This document shows positions 7,142 through 13,282 of a DNA stretch of 13,282 bases, in pieces. How positions within the stretch are numbered: the stretch's first letter is position 1; the number at the start of each line of letters is the position of its first letter. The translations under genes were made by a program, and so were the position numbers. Location of the stretch: assembly GCA_030668465.1 (NCBI GenBank), contig DAOUTX010000011.1:1-13282 (forward strand), written 5' to 3'. Source of the DNA: Atribacterota bacterium (GTDB lineage: Bacteria; Atribacterota; Phoenicimicrobiia; Phoenicimicrobiales; Phoenicimicrobiaceae). The notes under the pieces were generated by a model. The model saw nothing but the letters and a program-made list of their open reading frames with translations. It was not told where the DNA came from and searched no databases.

Positions 7142-8278
7142 ATGAAAGCAATAGTATTAGGTTGTGGTTTGGTAGGTGGGCTGATTGTCAAGGATTTGGC
7201 CAAAGATAAAGATTTTCAAGTAACTGTAGCAGATATCGATGAGGGAAAATTAAATAAATTAACTAAAGGACTGGGAATACAAGAGGTAAAGGTAGATTTA
7301 TCCGACTCAGAAGCTATTAAAAAGATAGTTGGAGATAAAGATATAGTAATAGGTGCTGTTCCAGGGTTTTTGGGGTTTAATATGTTACGGTCAGTTATTG
7401 AAGCAGGTAAAAATGTGGTTGATATATCTTTTATGGCTGAAGATACTTTGAGTTTAGATGAGCTTGCCAAAAAGAAGGGAGTTACCGCTGTGGTAGATAT
7501 GGGAGTAGCTCCGGGAATGAGTCACATGATTGTAGGTTATGCTGATAGCTTATTAGATGAGACTGAAAGTGCTACTATTCTAGTAGGAGGACTTCCGGTA
7601 ATAAGGGAATGGCCTTATGAATATAAGATTGTTTTTTCTCCCAAAGATGTTATAGAAGAATATATAAGACCGGCAAGATTAATAAAATGTGGGAAAATTG
7701 TAGAAAAGCCTGCACTTTCTGATCTTGAATTGGTTGATTTACCCCAGATTGGTACTTTGGAAGCTTTTAATACCGATGGACTTCGTAGTCTGCTTTATAC
7801 TGTTAAAATTCCTTCTATGAAAGAGAAGACTTTGCGTTATCCGGGTTATGCTGAAAAGATGCGGATGTTAAGAGAAACCGGATTTTTCAGCGATACTGCT
7901 ATAGAAGTAAATGGAATAAAAGTTAAACCTTTAGATCTTACTTCCAAGCTCCTCTTTCCTAAATGGGAATTAGGAGAAGGGGAAGAGGAACTAACCGTTA
8001 TGCGGGTAATTGTTCAAGGCAAGAAAGAAGAAAAAAGATTATGCTATACCTATGATCTATTAGATTATTACGACAAGAAGGAGAAAGCCACATCTATGTC
8101 TCGTACCACCGGGTTTCCCTGTGCAATTATGGCTCGGTTGGTTGCTCAAGGAGAATTCCAATATCCGGGAGTCTGTCCGCCAGAATATATAGGAAGAGAA
8201 TACAAAGTATATCAAAAGGTTATGGAAGAGTTAGAAAAAAGAAATGTATTCTATAAAGAAAATATAGTTGAGATATAA
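7142..8278 (+). CDS. Saccharopine-dehydrogenase-family oxidoreductase, copy 1 (lysine 6-dehydrogenase-like)
   Basis: A 378-residue NAD(P)-dependent amino-acid dehydrogenase. The Rossmann loop GCGLVG (7-12) is followed by an acidic Asp31 at the end of strand two, which suggests NAD preference. Later family motifs are MGVAPGMS (120-127), TDGLRSLLYT (211-220), LRYPG (231-235) and SRTTGFPCAI (320-329). The family includes saccharopine reductase, lysine 6-dehydrogenase (single domain, about 385 residues) and carboxynorspermidine synthase. Length and the RTTGFP segment fit lysine 6-dehydrogenase or saccharopine reductase best, but this is inference. GGGAAGGTG lies before the ATG. The 154-base leader is AT-rich and shows no riboswitch. 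A paralogue follows after a lysine riboswitch. Confidence 0.82.
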   Translation: MKAIVLGCGLVGGLIVKDLAKDKDFQVTVADIDEGKLNKLTKGLGIQEVKVDLSDSEAIKKIVGDKDIVIGAVPGFLGFNMLRSVIEAGKNVVDISFMAEDTLSLDELAKKKGVTAVVDMGVAPGMSHMIVGYADSLLDETESATILVGGLPVIREWPYEYKIVFSPKDVIEEYIRPARLIKCGKIVEKPALSDLELVDLPQIGTLEAFNTDGLRSLLYTVKIPSMKEKTLRYPGYAEKMRMLRETGFFSDTAIEVNGIKVKPLDLTSKLLFPKWELGEGEEELTVMRVIVQGKKEEKRLCYTYDLLDYYDKKEKATSMSRTTGFPCAIMARLVAQGEFQYPGVCPPEYIGREYKVYQKVMEELEKRNVFYKENIVEI

Positions 8279-8358
8279 TTTTAATTAATAGGTAAATTGG
8301 ATAATTAGTAAATTAAATAAGGGGGTGATAAGTTAATTATTTAAAAATAAATACTATA

Positions 8359-8388
8359 TTGAAAAATCAATATTAACTTACATTTAAA
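8359..8388 (+). promoter_or_regulatory. Possible promoter of the riboswitch transcript
   Basis: TTGAAA (8359-8364) and TTTAAA (8383-8388) are spaced by 18 bases and would start transcription near the riboswitch P1 stem. The -10 match is weak (four of six) and the region is so AT-rich that such pairs arise by chance. The rest of 8279-8358 shows no gene; a GGGGGTG run at 8321-8327 starts only a few-codon frame. Confidence 0.22.
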
Positions 8389-8391
8389 AAT

Positions 8392-8565
8392 GTGAGGTAG
8401 AGGTGCGGATAATAATAAGTAAAGATAGATGATTAAAATTCGTCTTGAAAGGTATTTCCGCCGAAGCGAAAGGATGGTATAAAATCTTTTCCGCTGGGTT
8501 TATAGTGAATAACTATAAGACTGTCATCAAATCTGACCCCGGATTTGGATGGAGAGCTGCCACAA
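8392..8565 (+). promoter_or_regulatory. Lysine riboswitch (L-box) aptamer
   Basis: The conserved core of the lysine aptamer is present in order: GGTAGAGGTGCGG (8396-8408), an AAGTA element of the kind found in the loop-E part of P2, CCGCCGAAGCG (8458-8468), GCTGGG (8493-8498), GACTGTCA (8519-8526) and GGAGAGCTGCC (8551-8561). Stems can be drawn: P1 GGTAG with CTGCC, P3 AGCGAAAGGAT with ATCTTTTCCGCT (one bulged C), P4 TTATAGT with ACTATAA, and P5 CAAATC with GATTTG. The RNA binds L-lysine and here leads into a terminator, so it controls transcription of the saccharopine-dehydrogenase-family gene at 8730. This is the strongest functional clue in the window. Confidence 0.95.
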
Positions 8566-8619
8566 GGTAGAGCATTTCATTAAATTCGGGGAAATAATAG
8601 GCAATTAATGAAGACTCTA
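8566..8619 (+). promoter_or_regulatory. Candidate antiterminator of the lysine riboswitch
   Basis: TAGAG (8568-8572) and TTCATTAA (8576-8583) are exact complements of CTCTA (8615-8619) and TTAATGAA (8605-8612). Together they make a two-part stem that would break the terminator. GGTAG at 8566-8570 repeats the 5' strand of P1, so CTGCC (8557-8561) can pair with either copy. If it pairs with this second copy, the outer antiterminator stem is blocked. Lysine binding, by holding P1, would then free the antiterminator and turn the gene on. This is drawn by eye; energies were not computed. Confidence 0.5.
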
Positions 8620-8640
8620 TCATTAATTGCCTATTTTATT
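8600..8640 (+). terminator. Intrinsic terminator of the lysine riboswitch
   Basis: GGCAATTAATGA (8600-8611) and TCATTAATTGCC (8620-8631) form a perfect 12-base-pair stem with an eight-base loop. It is followed by TATTTTATTT. It lies about 40 bases after the aptamer and 90 bases before the gene start, the usual place for a transcriptional riboswitch decision. Confidence 0.9.
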
Positions 8641-8674
8641 TGATAGATTTTTTATTAGCAATTATCATCTTAAA

Positions 8675-8709
8675 ACTAACTAACCAGTTAACTAGCTAAC
8701 TAAGTAACC
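8675..8709 (+). repeat. ACTA/ACCA low-complexity intergenic repeat, copy 3
   Basis: Between the riboswitch terminator and the ribosome binding site (AAGGAG 8715-8720) lies another run of AACT/AACC-like units. It includes TTAACTAGCTAAC at 8688-8700, identical to 2549-2561. The position just before the ribosome binding site matches copies 1 and 2. Confidence 0.65.
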
Positions 8710-8729
8710 AAGAAAAGGAGAAAAAGAAT

Positions 8730-9974
8730 ATGAAGGTTTTGGTTTTTGGAGGTTCAGGAAAGATGGGCTCTGCTGTTGCCTGGGATTTAGCCAAAAATAG
8801 CAAAGTTGGAGAAGTAGGGATTATAGGAATTACCGGCGGGAGAGAGAATACACTGGAAAAGACTAAAAGATGGATAAACAGTGATAAAATAGTGCTCCAT
8901 ACTATTGATGTAAATAATCGTAAAGAGACTATGAAATTAATGAAACAATATGATGTGGGTGCCATTACCCTGCCCAATAGAAAGTGTAGTTATAAAGTTG
9001 TGGATATGGCTATTGACGCTGGACTAAATATTGTGGATATATTAGAAGAATATCATAGGAAACCAGATAAATATGAGGTTGAAGGTTTGAAAATTCCCAA
9101 GGGAATGACCTTGGATGAATACGGAGAATCACTTCATCAAAAAGCAATACAAAATGGGGTGACCTTTGTGGACGGAGCAGGCTTTGCTCCTGGATTAACT
9201 AATATTACTTTAGGTGAAGGTATCAAGAAAATGAACCAGGCAGATTCAGCTATTGCCAGATGCGGAGGAGTTCCGGCTAAAGAATTTGCCCACAAACATC
9301 CCATAAAATATATGATCACCTGGGCTTTTGAGCATGTTTTAAGAGAATATATGATTAAGGTAGATGTAATTAAAAATGGTAAAATTGTAGAAGCAAACGC
9401 AATGGATGATCTTGAAAAATTTCGATTCAAACAATTAGGAAAAGATGAGGAATTAGCCTGTGCCATTACTCCGGGAATGCCCAGTTTTCTTTATACGCGA
9501 ACACAACTTAAGGAGTGTGTGGAAAAAACTATCCGTTGGCCGGGTCATTGGGAAGGAGCAAAAATGTTAAAAGAATGTGGTATGTTAGATTCAACCCCAA
9601 TAGAATTTAAAGGAACAAAGATATCTCCTCGTGAGTTTTTATCCCACATAATGACTCCCAAACTTCAGCCCTTAGAAGGTGAAACTGATGTCTGTGTGAT
9701 GTGGAATACAGTTACCGGGATAAAAGATGGTCAAAAAATGAGAATCGATTATTATATGTGGGAAGAGGCAGATATCGAAAATGGTATTTCTGCCATGGGG
9801 AGAGTTACTGCCTTTCCTGAAGCTATTGCTACAGTGATGTTAGGGAGAGGAGAGATAACCAGGAAAGGGATAGTAGCTCCTGAAGATGCCATAGAAGGAA
9901 AAATTTACGAAAATTTCTTGGAAGAATTGAAGAGGAGAAAGATAAATATACTTGAGGTTTCTAAGAAGATATAA
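8730..9974 (+). CDS. Saccharopine-dehydrogenase-family oxidoreductase, copy 2, under lysine riboswitch
   Basis: A 414-residue paralogue of the gene at 7142. The nucleotide loop is GGSGKMG (7-13). Shared motifs are GAGFAPGLTN (149-158), RWPGH (269-273), GRVTAFPEAI (357-366) and IVAPEDAI (381-388). It is 36 residues longer than copy 1, mostly from a loop of residues about 104-140. An acidic residue is not obvious at the end of strand two (IIGITGGREN), so cofactor preference may differ from copy 1 and could be NADP. Control by a lysine riboswitch points to a lysine-linked substrate: lysine, saccharopine or aminoadipate semialdehyde. The clearly different active-site surroundings suggest the two copies carry out successive steps rather than being redundant. 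The exact reaction is unproven. Confidence 0.85.
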   Translation: MKVLVFGGSGKMGSAVAWDLAKNSKVGEVGIIGITGGRENTLEKTKRWINSDKIVLHTIDVNNRKETMKLMKQYDVGAITLPNRKCSYKVVDMAIDAGLNIVDILEEYHRKPDKYEVEGLKIPKGMTLDEYGESLHQKAIQNGVTFVDGAGFAPGLTNITLGEGIKKMNQADSAIARCGGVPAKEFAHKHPIKYMITWAFEHVLREYMIKVDVIKNGKIVEANAMDDLEKFRFKQLGKDEELACAITPGMPSFLYTRTQLKECVEKTIRWPGHWEGAKMLKECGMLDSTPIEFKGTKISPREFLSHIMTPKLQPLEGETDVCVMWNTVTGIKDGQKMRIDYYMWEEADIENGISAMGRVTAFPEAIATVMLGRGEITRKGIVAPEDAIEGKIYENFLEELKRRKINILEVSKKI

Positions 9975-10020
9975 TAAGATACTAAAAGATACTTTAATTG
10001 CATAGGAATTTTCTTGTTCT

Positions 10021-10101
10021 GTAGGGACCTGCCTTTATGAAAATGCGGGTTCGATGAATTGAGCCCGCAATAAAAACGGATCGGATAAATCCAACCCTTA
10101 C
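10021..10101 (+). repeat. GC-rich palindromic intergenic element
   Basis: The 235-base gap before the aminotransferase gene has no gene. It holds an element bounded by GTAGGG (10021-10026) and CCCTTAC (10095-10101), which are nearly inverted. Inside, TGCGGGTTC (10044-10052) and GAGCCCGCA (10061-10069) form a nine-pair stem with an eight-base loop. GGAT (10079-10082) and ATCC (10089-10092) form a smaller one. The GC content contrasts with the AT-rich surroundings. It resembles a degraded copy of the short palindromic repeats scattered in many bacterial genomes. No T-tract follows the main stem, so a terminator role is weak. Confidence 0.55.
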
Positions 10102-10209
10102 TTTAAAGGCAATGCTTTATACAAAAAAAGTTTTGAGTTTTTGAGCTAACGACTAACGATTATTAACTATCGACCAATTTAAAATTTAAGTTTAAGGAGA
10201 TACAACTAT

Positions 10210-11514
10210 ATGACTAAATTTATTTCAATTAAAACTTCTTTACCCGGCCCAAAATCCCAGGAAATAGCCAAAAAAAGAGAAAGGTATATCGCCAAACCGA
10301 TGGGCAGCTCCCTCTCCCCCTGTTATATTGCCCATGGCGAGGGAGCCTTAGTCACCGATGTAGACGGTAATCAGTTTATCGATCTTACCGGCGGTTGGGG
10401 ATGCCTGGTAGTAGGACATACCCACAAGAAAGTGGTAGCTGCAGTTAAGGACCAGGCAGAAAAGTATCTGCATACCGATTTTACAGCTGTCCCCTATGAA
10501 TCTCTGGTAGAACTGGCCGAGAAACTGATAAAGTTAGCTCCCGGGAATACCCCCAAGGCAGCTGCCTTTTTTAACTCCGGTGCAGAGGCAATAGAAAATG
10601 CGGTGAAAATTGCCCGGGCTCATACTAAAAGACCGGCTATCATCGTCTTTGAAAATGCCTTCCACGGCCGCACCCTATTAACTATGACCATGACTCACAA
10701 GGCTATGCCCTATAAGTACCACTTCGGACCCTTTGCCCCCGAAATATACCGACTACCTTTACCCAGTCCTTCTCATCTTATGGCTAATATAGAAGATTTT
10801 GAAAAGATACTGATAAATACTGTAACCCCCGAATCCGTAGCTGCTATAGTGATTGAACCTGTCCAGGGAGAAGGAGGATTCAATGTCCCCCAGGAGGGAT
10901 TTTTAGAATACTTAAGAAAATTAACCGATAAATATGGCATGCTACTTATTACCGATGAAATTCAAAGCGGTATAGGCCGAACCGGAAAGTTTTATGCCAT
11001 AGAGAATTGGGATATAGAACCGGATATAGTCTGTCTGGCTAAATCTTTAGCTGCCGGTCTACCCCTTTCGGCAGTAATTACTAAAAAAGAGATTACCGAT
11101 TCTCTCCCCGGAGGATGTATCGGCGGAACCTATGTAGGTAATCCGGTAGCCTGTAGAGCAGCTCTTGAAGTAATAAATATCATTGAGGAAGAACACCTCT
11201 TAGACAGAGCTCTAAAGATTGGTGAAAGATTAAAAGAACAATTCCTTAAGATGAAGGATAAATATTCTATCGTAGGAGAGACTCGTGGTATAGGAGCCAT
11301 GATGGCTGTAGAATTGGTTAAAGACCGGAATACCAAAGAACCTGCTACCCAGGAGACAGCTCAAGTTGTTCAGGAATGTTTAAAGAACGGAGTATTTGTG
11401 CCTACCTCAGGAATCAATAAAAATGTCTTACGGATGTTGGTCTCTTTGGAGATTACAGATGAACAATTAGATGAGGCCTTAGATGTATTGGAGAAGGCAG
11501 TAGCTAAGGTTTAA
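10210..11514 (+). CDS. Class III aminotransferase, GabT-like
   Basis: A 434-residue PLP-dependent omega-aminotransferase. The PLP lysine is Lys278 in LAKSLAAG, and Asp249 in TDEIQSGIGRTGKF contacts the ring nitrogen. FFNSGAEAIENAVKIAR (120-136), HGRT (152-155) and GGTYVGNPVA (305-314) are the other class III landmarks. The N-terminus (LPGPKSQ, then DVDGNQFIDL) is like 4-aminobutyrate aminotransferases, whose relatives also accept 5-aminovalerate, ornithine or lysine. AAGGAGA precedes the ATG by nine bases. In this setting it may move the omega-amino group of a lysine-derived compound to 2-oxoglutarate (inference). Codon use is noticeably richer in GC than in the next gene. Confidence 0.87.
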   Translation: MTKFISIKTSLPGPKSQEIAKKRERYIAKPMGSSLSPCYIAHGEGALVTDVDGNQFIDLTGGWGCLVVGHTHKKVVAAVKDQAEKYLHTDFTAVPYESLVELAEKLIKLAPGNTPKAAAFFNSGAEAIENAVKIARAHTKRPAIIVFENAFHGRTLLTMTMTHKAMPYKYHFGPFAPEIYRLPLPSPSHLMANIEDFEKILINTVTPESVAAIVIEPVQGEGGFNVPQEGFLEYLRKLTDKYGMLLITDEIQSGIGRTGKFYAIENWDIEPDIVCLAKSLAAGLPLSAVITKKEITDSLPGGCIGGTYVGNPVACRAALEVINIIEEEHLLDRALKIGERLKEQFLKMKDKYSIVGETRGIGAMMAVELVKDRNTKEPATQETAQVVQECLKNGVFVPTSGINKNVLRMLVSLEITDEQLDEALDVLEKAVAKV

Positions 11515-11586
11515 AAAAATTAAAAAAAATAAATAAAAAAAGAGGGATTTTGAGATTTTTGTCGAATAAACCAAATAATGTTAGGC

Positions 11587-11592
11587 GGAGGA
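11587..11592 (+). promoter_or_regulatory. Ribosome binding site deciding a TTG start
   Basis: GGAGGA lies eight bases before TTG 11601. The upstream in-frame TTG codons at 11550 and 11559 have only AGAGGG (11541-11546) at poorer spacing and would add a basic, non-homologous leader. Confidence 0.7.
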
Positions 11593-11600
11593 ATTTTTTA

Positions 11601-12578
11601 TTGAGTAATAAAATCGATGCAAGAGATATAAAAATTGCGAGGGAGACAATAAGGCCATTTATAAAGATAACTACTTTAAAGTATTCTAATTTTTTAAGTT
11701 CACTTTGTCAGGGGACAGTTTATTTAAAATTAGAAAATACTCAATTAAGCCATTCATTTAAGATTAGAGGTGCATTTAATAAAATATTACATTTAACTCC
11801 CGAAGAAAAACAAAAAGGAATTATAACTTGTTCTTCCGGAAACCATGGCCTTGCCACAGCGATAGTAGCTAAAAAATTAAATATGGCAGTGAAAATTGTT
11901 GTTCCTGAAACTACACCCCGGAAAAAGATAGATAAGATTAAAGGATATAGTACAGAGTTGATATTGTATGGAGATTATGATAAGGCCGAACAGAAGGCAT
12001 TGGAATTAACCCGTAAAGAGTTGAAAACTTATATCTCTCCTTATAATGATTTAGATATTATTGCGGGACAGGGTACAATTGGATTAGAGATTTTAGAAGA
12101 GTTTCCGGAAGTCGAAAAAGTATTAGTTCCTATAGGAGGTGGAGGTCTAATTGCTGGCATTGCTATTGCAATTAAGTGTAAGAATCGATCCATAGAGGTT
12201 ATCGGAGCCCAATCAGAAGCCTCTCCAGTTATGTATGAATCCTTGAAGGCAGGAAAAATTCTAAAGTCAGAAGAGATAAAAATTCAAGACTCCATTGCTG
12301 ATGGTCTCAGTGGGGGGATCGAAGAGGGATCGATAACCTTTAAAATAACTCAAAAGAATGTAAGCAAAGTCATTTTGGTAAAGGAAGAGAGTATAAAGAA
12401 AGCAATAAGATTACTTTGGGAGAAAGATAATCAGGTTGTTGAAGGGGCAGGGGCTGTTGGTCCTGCAGTTGTGATAGAAAATAAAGAACAATTTAAAAAT
12501 AAAAAAACTGTTATTATTATCAGCGGAGGAAATATTGATAATAAACTTTTTGATGAAATAACTAAGGTTTCTAAATAG
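11601..12578 (+). CDS. Threonine-dehydratase-like PLP enzyme (serine/threonine or hydroxyaspartate dehydratase, EutB/BhcB type)
   Basis: With the TTG start at 11601 the product has 325 residues, the normal size for a one-domain fold-type II dehydratase. The PLP lysine is Lys54 in SFKIRGAF. CSSGNHG (77-83) holds the substrate carboxylate, GGGGLIAG (179-186) the phosphate, and SGGN (308-311) closes the site. There is no C-terminal ACT-like regulatory domain, so it is not the biosynthetic, isoleucine-inhibited type. Relatives include catabolic threonine deaminase, serine racemase, EutB of hydroxyectoine use and beta-hydroxyaspartate dehydratase BhcB. It is followed by an ornithine-cyclodeaminase-family gene, the same pairing as EutB with EutC or BhcB with BhcD. 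Codon use is AT-rich. Confidence 0.85.
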   Translation: MSNKIDARDIKIARETIRPFIKITTLKYSNFLSSLCQGTVYLKLENTQLSHSFKIRGAFNKILHLTPEEKQKGIITCSSGNHGLATAIVAKKLNMAVKIVVPETTPRKKIDKIKGYSTELILYGDYDKAEQKALELTRKELKTYISPYNDLDIIAGQGTIGLEILEEFPEVEKVLVPIGGGGLIAGIAIAIKCKNRSIEVIGAQSEASPVMYESLKAGKILKSEEIKIQDSIADGLSGGIEEGSITFKITQKNVSKVILVKEESIKKAIRLLWEKDNQVVEGAGAVGPAVVIENKEQFKNKKTVIIISGGNIDNKLFDEITKVSK

Positions 12579-12658
12579 GAGGAAGTAAAAAATACTGAAA
12601 GAATTCTGAAAAATTTCAAGCAAGGCATGAATAAGTACAAATTTGAATATATTGGAAA

Positions 12659-12664
12659 AGGAGG
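12659..12664 (+). promoter_or_regulatory. Ribosome binding site deciding a GTG start
   Basis: AGGAGG lies nine bases before GTG 12674, the only start candidate that gives a full ornithine-cyclodeaminase N-terminus. The 95-base gap from the previous stop holds nothing else I can name. Confidence 0.75.
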
Positions 12665-12673
12665 AATCCACAA

Positions 12674-13282
12674 GTGAGCAAAGTAAAGATTTTAAACGAG
12701 GGAATCATAAAAGAATTACTTGACATTAAAAATGTAATAGAAGTAGTAAAACAGGTATATACCCTTAAAAATTCTAATCAAGCTGATTTATTTCCTATTA
12801 TAACTCATATTTTTGAGCCTGGAAAAGCCGATATGGATATAAAAGCTGGGCACCTTAAAGGTGAGGCTAATGTATTTGGTTTAAAACTTGTATCCTGGTT
12901 TGGTGAGAATATTAAAAAAGACCTTCCTGATGTGATAGGAACAATAATGGTATTTGATGGTAGAACAGGAATACCTCTGGGTATTCTAAGTGCTGAACAT
13001 ATAACTTGTATGCGTACCGGGTCAGCGGGAGCAATCGGTTCCAAATATCTTGCCAAAAAAGACTCGGAGAACCTTTTAATGGTTGGAGCCGGACATCAGG
13101 CATTTTTTCAAATCGCAGCAGGGTTAACTGTTTTAAATAATATCAAAAAAGTTACAGTTTATGATCCGATTAATTATAAGTTTGCTGTTGATTTTTGCAA
13201 TAAAGCTAAATTGAGACTAAAAAACGAAATCTTGTCAAGATATAAAGATGATAGAATCTATTCTGAAAAGTTAGCTAAAAAG
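12674..13282 (+). CDS. Ornithine cyclodeaminase/mu-crystallin family protein (partial, 3' end missing)
   Basis: The frame from GTG 12674 stays open to the window edge, giving the first 203 residues of a family whose members run to about 310-350. Visible motifs are MDIKAG with Lys57, VFGLKLVSWF (67-76) with Lys71, the arginine of MRTGSAGAIGSKYLA (113-127) and the nucleotide loop VGAGHQA (137-143). Members include ornithine and lysine cyclodeaminase, alanine dehydrogenase of archaea, ketimine/piperideine-2-carboxylate reductase, EutC and iminosuccinate reductase BhcD. The preceding dehydratase gene makes an imine or keto product likely as substrate. The lysine setting also allows a cyclic imine. 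The C-terminal half is needed to choose. Confidence 0.88.
   Translation, partial: MSKVKILNEGIIKELLDIKNVIEVVKQVYTLKNSNQADLFPIITHIFEPGKADMDIKAGHLKGEANVFGLKLVSWFGENIKKDLPDVIGTIMVFDGRTGIPLGILSAEHITCMRTGSAGAIGSKYLAKKDSENLLMVGAGHQAFFQIAAGLTVLNNIKKVTVYDPINYKFAVDFCNKAKLRLKNEILSRYKDDRIYSEKLAKK

Noticed and set aside
8696..8977. Minus-strand frame of 93 codons overlapping the start of the riboswitch-controlled gene
   Set aside because: It is hydrophobic by composition but is the complement of the conserved nucleotide-binding region and would run against the riboswitch unit.
11550..11600. An N-terminal extension of the threonine-dehydratase-like protein
   Set aside because: The 17 extra residues are basic and not part of the fold; the ribosome binding site at 11587-11592 points to TTG 11601.
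12805..13103. Minus-strand frames at the right end
   Set aside because: They mirror the ornithine-cyclodeaminase-family gene, whose motifs on the + strand are clear.

Overview
This is an AT-rich stretch of bacterial DNA with every convincing gene on the + strand. It reads as an accessory catabolic island of an anaerobic or fermentative low-GC bacterium. Strong Shine-Dalgarno sites (AGGAGG types), ATG/GTG/TTG starts, AGA-rich codon use and a lysine riboswitch fit Firmicutes or an uncultured low-GC phylum such as Atribacterota. The sequence itself does not fix the phylum.

Layout. Positions 1-77 hold the last 24 codons of an upstream gene, probably a GntR/FadR-type regulator. Block A (173-2439) is a tight trio: an AtuA/DUF1446 protein, a DUF4387 protein and an HD-domain phosphohydrolase. 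Block B (2600-5482) is an overlapping trio: aconitase-superfamily large and small subunits (LeuC/LeuD type) and an isocitrate/isopropylmalate/homoisocitrate-type dehydrogenase. An MmgE/PrpD-type dehydratase homologue follows (5614-6987). Block C holds two paralogous saccharopine-dehydrogenase-family oxidoreductases (7142-8278 and 8730-9974). The 451-base gap between them carries a clear lysine riboswitch (about 8392-8565), a possible antiterminator and an intrinsic terminator. Block D holds a GabT-like class III aminotransferase (10210-11514), a threonine-dehydratase-like PLP enzyme (11601-12578, TTG start) and the first 203 codons of an ornithine-cyclodeaminase/mu-crystallin-family protein (GTG at 12674, running off the end).

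How the genes may work together (inference). The riboswitch ties at least the second oxidoreductase to lysine. Aconitase-type dehydratase, beta-decarboxylating dehydrogenase, saccharopine-dehydrogenase-family enzymes and an aminotransferase are also the enzyme classes of the alpha-aminoadipate route. Here they sit with catabolic-looking partners (PrpD, AtuA/DUF4387, GabT, EutB/OCD-like pair), and no homocitrate or isopropylmalate synthase is seen. A lysine or related amino-acid degradation island is my preferred reading. The expression platform can be drawn as a lysine-ON switch, which would suit catabolism, but folding or experiment must confirm this.

The intergenic regions before 2600, 5614 and 8730 share an unusual low-complexity motif family (TAACTAGCTAAC and CTAACCAACTAACTAA). 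A GC-rich palindrome lies before the aminotransferase gene.
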